Origin: Prevotella sp. HUN102
Lineage (GTDB): Bacteria > Bacteroidota > Bacteroidia > Bacteroidales > Bacteroidaceae
Length of the DNA stretch: 64,000 bases
Direction: 5' to 3'
Assembly (NCBI RefSeq): GCF_000688375.1
Contig: NZ_JIAF01000001.1
Coordinates: 1-64,000 of the forward strand
Shown here piece after piece: positions 61,962 to 64,000 of the stretch (within the stretch, counting starts at the first letter, position 1; each line of letters opens with the position of its first letter). The notes under the pieces are model-generated. The model was not told the DNA's origin and made no database searches. It saw nothing but the letters and a program-made list of their open reading frames with translations. Position numbers and translations under genes: made by a program.

Positions 61962-62171
61962 TTATTTGTCATCTTTTGTATTGATCAAATCCTTAGGATT
62001 GACTTGTAATATCTCTGCTATTTGGAATAGAAGTTCCAAACTTGGCTGACGACGATTGCAAACGTAGGAGTTCACTATCGTAAAACTCTTGCCGAGCTTT
62101 TCTGCAAGCCATGTCTGCTTGATTCCTTTTTCGGTAAGCACCTCTTTTATTCTGTTGGTAGGATTTTTCAT
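61962..62171 (-). CDS. XRE-family regulator heading the Fic/restriction operon
   Basis: 69 aa, one Cro/C1 helix-turn-helix (KQTWLAEKLGKSFTIVNSYV, followed by CNRRQPSLELLFQIAEILQV). It is homologous to the regulator at 4367-4564 and to the dead copy at 49119-49235. It is the first gene of the run XRE-Fic-Fic-methylase-S-nuclease and likely controls it. A -7 element TATATTTGC lies at 62200-62192, about 20 bp upstream; no well-placed TTTG is seen. Confidence 0.88.
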   Translation of the reverse strand: MKNPTNRIKEVLTEKGIKQTWLAEKLGKSFTIVNSYVCNRRQPSLELLFQIAEILQVNPKDLINTKDDK

Positions 62172-62273
62172 AAATATTATAAGATTGTTTGCAAATATAG
62201 TAAATATTATTGTATAAGTAGCTAAAAAGGAGGAGATTTTTTCTCCTCCTTTAAAAGTTTTATATCCATATTT

Positions 62274-62936
62274 CTATTTGCCTTTCCTATTTTGCAGATT
62301 ATTCTGCATTAGGCTATCCGCTTTTGCTTTCAGTTCCCAGTTATAATTATCCGTCTGCTTCTTGATTCTTTTAATCATTGTAGCATCGCGATGAATGTCA
62401 AACACATCATTGAGCCATAAGATTTCCTTTGGGCTGCAACCTCTCCACACTCTGATGATACGGAATTTCAAGGCATCATCTTTGTATTGTTGTTTGCTTT
62501 GCCATAAGGAGTAATTACCAACCAAAGAAATAAGACAAAGGAAAGACACTGCCACTACTGTAGTAAAGACTTTCGATGACTTGATGTCAAAGCTATGCCT
62601 GTGAATCTGTTCTTGCGGTTGTGGATATTCTTTCTGCTCCTGCCACTCGTGCAGCATGGTCAAGACACTTGCCACCAATTTGTCTATGGATTTAGCCTCC
62701 TCGTCCTTGATGCGCTTTTGCACATCAATGTACTTGTTAAGAACGGCTTTTGTACGCAATTCGTACTGATTGAGTAATTCCTGTTCTTGCTGGTCGTCAT
62801 TTTGCACAGGTGTAGATGGAACAGGGAAAGAGACGGAACTGTTCTCTTTTTCTTTCAGCTCCTTCAGTTCCCTGTAAATTGTTTCCAACTTGTTCTTGAT
62901 TTCCTCAAAGAGAACAAATGTATTATTATCTGCCAT
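62274..62936 (-). CDS. Mobilisation accessory protein (coiled coil plus membrane helix)
   Basis: 220 aa. N-terminal coiled coil (about 8-85; FEEIKNKLETIYRELKELKEKE), one membrane helix (about 128-146, VFTTVVAVSFLCLISLVGNY) and a charged C-terminus. It starts 2 bp after the relaxase stop. Proteins of this plan follow relaxase genes on Bacteroides mobilisable elements and may help DNA transfer at the membrane. No enzymatic motif. Confidence 0.65.
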   Translation of the reverse strand: MADNNTFVLFEEIKNKLETIYRELKELKEKENSSVSFPVPSTPVQNDDQQEQELLNQYELRTKAVLNKYIDVQKRIKDEEAKSIDKLVASVLTMLHEWQEQKEYPQPQEQIHRHSFDIKSSKVFTTVVAVSFLCLISLVGNYSLWQSKQQYKDDALKFRIIRVWRGCSPKEILWLNDVFDIHRDATMIKRIKKQTDNYNWELKAKADSLMQNNLQNRKGK

Positions 62937-62938
62937 AG

Positions 62939-63859
62939 TTATAAATGTATTTTACGTTTTTTCTTTTTCTTCTTTTTGTCAAGTGTGTTGTAAACTTCCG
63001 CAGAGACTGTGCCATGAGTCTGAAATAATCCCAATCCTCCTTCTATAAGGTCGTTGGCTATTTCACTCGTAACATCTGCAACATTAGATATAAGATTTAT
63101 CGTTCCTTGCATCTGCTGTTCGTGTTCTCTATCATTCTGTTGCAGGGCAAAGTCAATCTTGGAATAACAGAAACTCCGGTCCACCTTAGAGCCATTGAAA
63201 TGGTAGCCGTTCTTTTCAAAGATGACACCCTGAACTTCCTGCGAGTTGCCTTTATACTTGAAACAGACATCAATACCTTGCTTTTCTAAATGAGCAAGGA
63301 GGGATTGCCAATTCCTACATCGAGTTACTTCTGCTTTCAATGCCTGATAGATTTCATATTTGGTCTTGTCAGGTTCTTTCAGGCGGTGTTCCTTGACATT
63401 CTCCTTGCCACCGGCGAAATACAAACCATACTTGGCGGTCAGTTCCTTGCAAATCTTTTCACTTCTGAATCTGTCGTTACGGTCAGAAATGCTCTTGCCG
63501 TTATTGTCTATCCGATTGAATGCGATATGAATGTGCGGATGTTCTTTGTCGAAATGGCGACCAATGATATACTGCGTATCTTTTATTCCCATCTTCTCCA
63601 TGTACTCATGCGCCACTTTCGCCATCCACTCATTGTTGAGTTTGCGAGAGTCCTGAGCGGGGAAACTAAGGGAAATATGTCCGACAACCTTACTTACTCG
63701 TGGATTCAGTTCCGTCTGGTCAATGAAACTTTGGACAATATGGCTGATACTGTCTGTTCTCACTCCGGAACAGTCTATAAGCTCCGTTCCTTTCTTCGGG
63801 TCAAGGATGTAGTTGATGACACCCTTGAAGCCCGAGCCTTTCATTATCTTGGCTATCAT
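62939..63859 (-). CDS. Relaxase/mobilisation nuclease (MobA/VirD2-like)
   Basis: 306 aa. N-terminal relaxase domain starts MIAKIMKGSGFKGVINYIL with the likely nucleophile Tyr17. The metal-binding motif HxDxxHPHxH is complete: H102, D104, H107, H109 and H111 (HFDKEHPHIH). The C-terminal tail is basic (KKKKKKKRKIHL). It nicks oriT and pilots the strand during conjugative mobilisation. The start overlaps the stop of the upstream mobC-like gene (ATGA). It marks the island as a mobilisable element; its oriT is probably to the right, outside the window. Confidence 0.92.
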   Translation of the reverse strand: MIAKIMKGSGFKGVINYILDPKKGTELIDCSGVRTDSISHIVQSFIDQTELNPRVSKVVGHISLSFPAQDSRKLNNEWMAKVAHEYMEKMGIKDTQYIIGRHFDKEHPHIHIAFNRIDNNGKSISDRNDRFRSEKICKELTAKYGLYFAGGKENVKEHRLKEPDKTKYEIYQALKAEVTRCRNWQSLLAHLEKQGIDVCFKYKGNSQEVQGVIFEKNGYHFNGSKVDRSFCYSKIDFALQQNDREHEQQMQGTINLISNVADVTSEIANDLIEGGLGLFQTHGTVSAEVYNTLDKKKKKKKRKIHL

Positions 63860-64000
63860 CTTCGTATCAGGTTTAGGATTTTGTCAATCTTGCCAATAAT
63901 GATTTTGTGAAAAGGAGCAACGGCATGAAACCCCTCCGCATTGGCACGATGAGCCAACTGGTTGAGATTGTTTGCCATGCCACACAGCTTACGGATAAAG
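63856..64000 (-). CDS. MobC-like relaxosome protein, C-terminal part
   Basis: Partial; the gene continues beyond the right edge. The 47 visible residues read IRKLCGMANNLNQLAHRANA then EGFHAV ... KILNLIRR and a stop. This matches the C-terminal helix of bacterial mobilisation proteins (MobC), which bind oriT together with the relaxase. The stop and relaxase start overlap as ATGA. Confidence 0.75.
   Translation of the reverse strand, partial: FIRKLCGMANNLNQLAHRANAEGFHAVAPFHKIIIGKIDKILNLIRR

Overview
The window comes from a Bacteroidales genome, most likely Prevotella or a close relative. The evidence is a partial Bacteroidetes-type 16S rRNA gene at the left edge, promoters of the Bacteroidetes type (-33 TTTG, 19-20 bp spacer, -7 TAnnTTTG), a complete aerotolerance (bat) operon, GLPGLI-family proteins, TonB-linked outer-membrane barrels, DUF3244, DUF6155 and DUF6078 proteins, and CTn-type mobilisation genes. 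I cannot name the species.

Layout. 1-1.7 kb: 16S rRNA gene read leftwards, with its promoter. 1.8-7.5 kb: wreckage of mobile DNA: an Mpi-like serine recombinase, a helix-turn-helix excisionase-like gene, a chimera of two conjugative-element genes, an XRE regulator and a type I restriction subunit cut off by an IS982-family element. 7.8-26 kb (all leftward): two linked peptide-export systems. The first has three near-identical modules. Each has a conserved ~200-nt leader, a 53-55 aa double-glycine peptide missed by ordinary ORF calling, a hairpin, then one or two GLPGLI proteins. They are followed by an outer-membrane barrel and a truncated C39 peptidase/transporter. The second has a different GG-leader precursor, a radical-SAM/SPASM enzyme, an outer-membrane barrel, a complete C39-ABC exporter and a very short HlyD-like adaptor, with overlapping stops and starts. 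A TPR-transmembrane-HTH regulator lies upstream, and a fragment of a paralogue sits at the 3' end of the adaptor gene.

26.5-48.3 kb (mostly rightward from 29.3 kb): a TonB-family barrel, then housekeeping genes: ftsY, rimO, two HU-family genes (one membrane-anchored with a LysM-like end), moxR-DUF58-batABCD(E), a PAP2 phosphatase, queA, a DUF2027-Smr protein, nadE and a small secreted protein. Many of the gaps carry degenerate 8-bp tandem repeats, direct after stops and inverted before starts.

48.3-64 kb (leftward): an accessory island. From right to left it holds mobilisation genes (MobC fragment, relaxase, accessory protein), an XRE regulator, two Fic-domain proteins, a BcgI-like restriction-modification gene split by an IS4-family element with a 5-bp target duplication, an HsdS-like specificity subunit, a PD-(D/E)XK nuclease without helicase motifs, a helical protein and a CBS-domain protein. 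A dead copy of the XRE gene lies at 49.1 kb beyond the far end of the island.

Best candidates for something undescribed: the repeated GG-peptide/GLPGLI modules, the restriction-like gene set of the island, and the mirrored 8-bp repeats around housekeeping genes.
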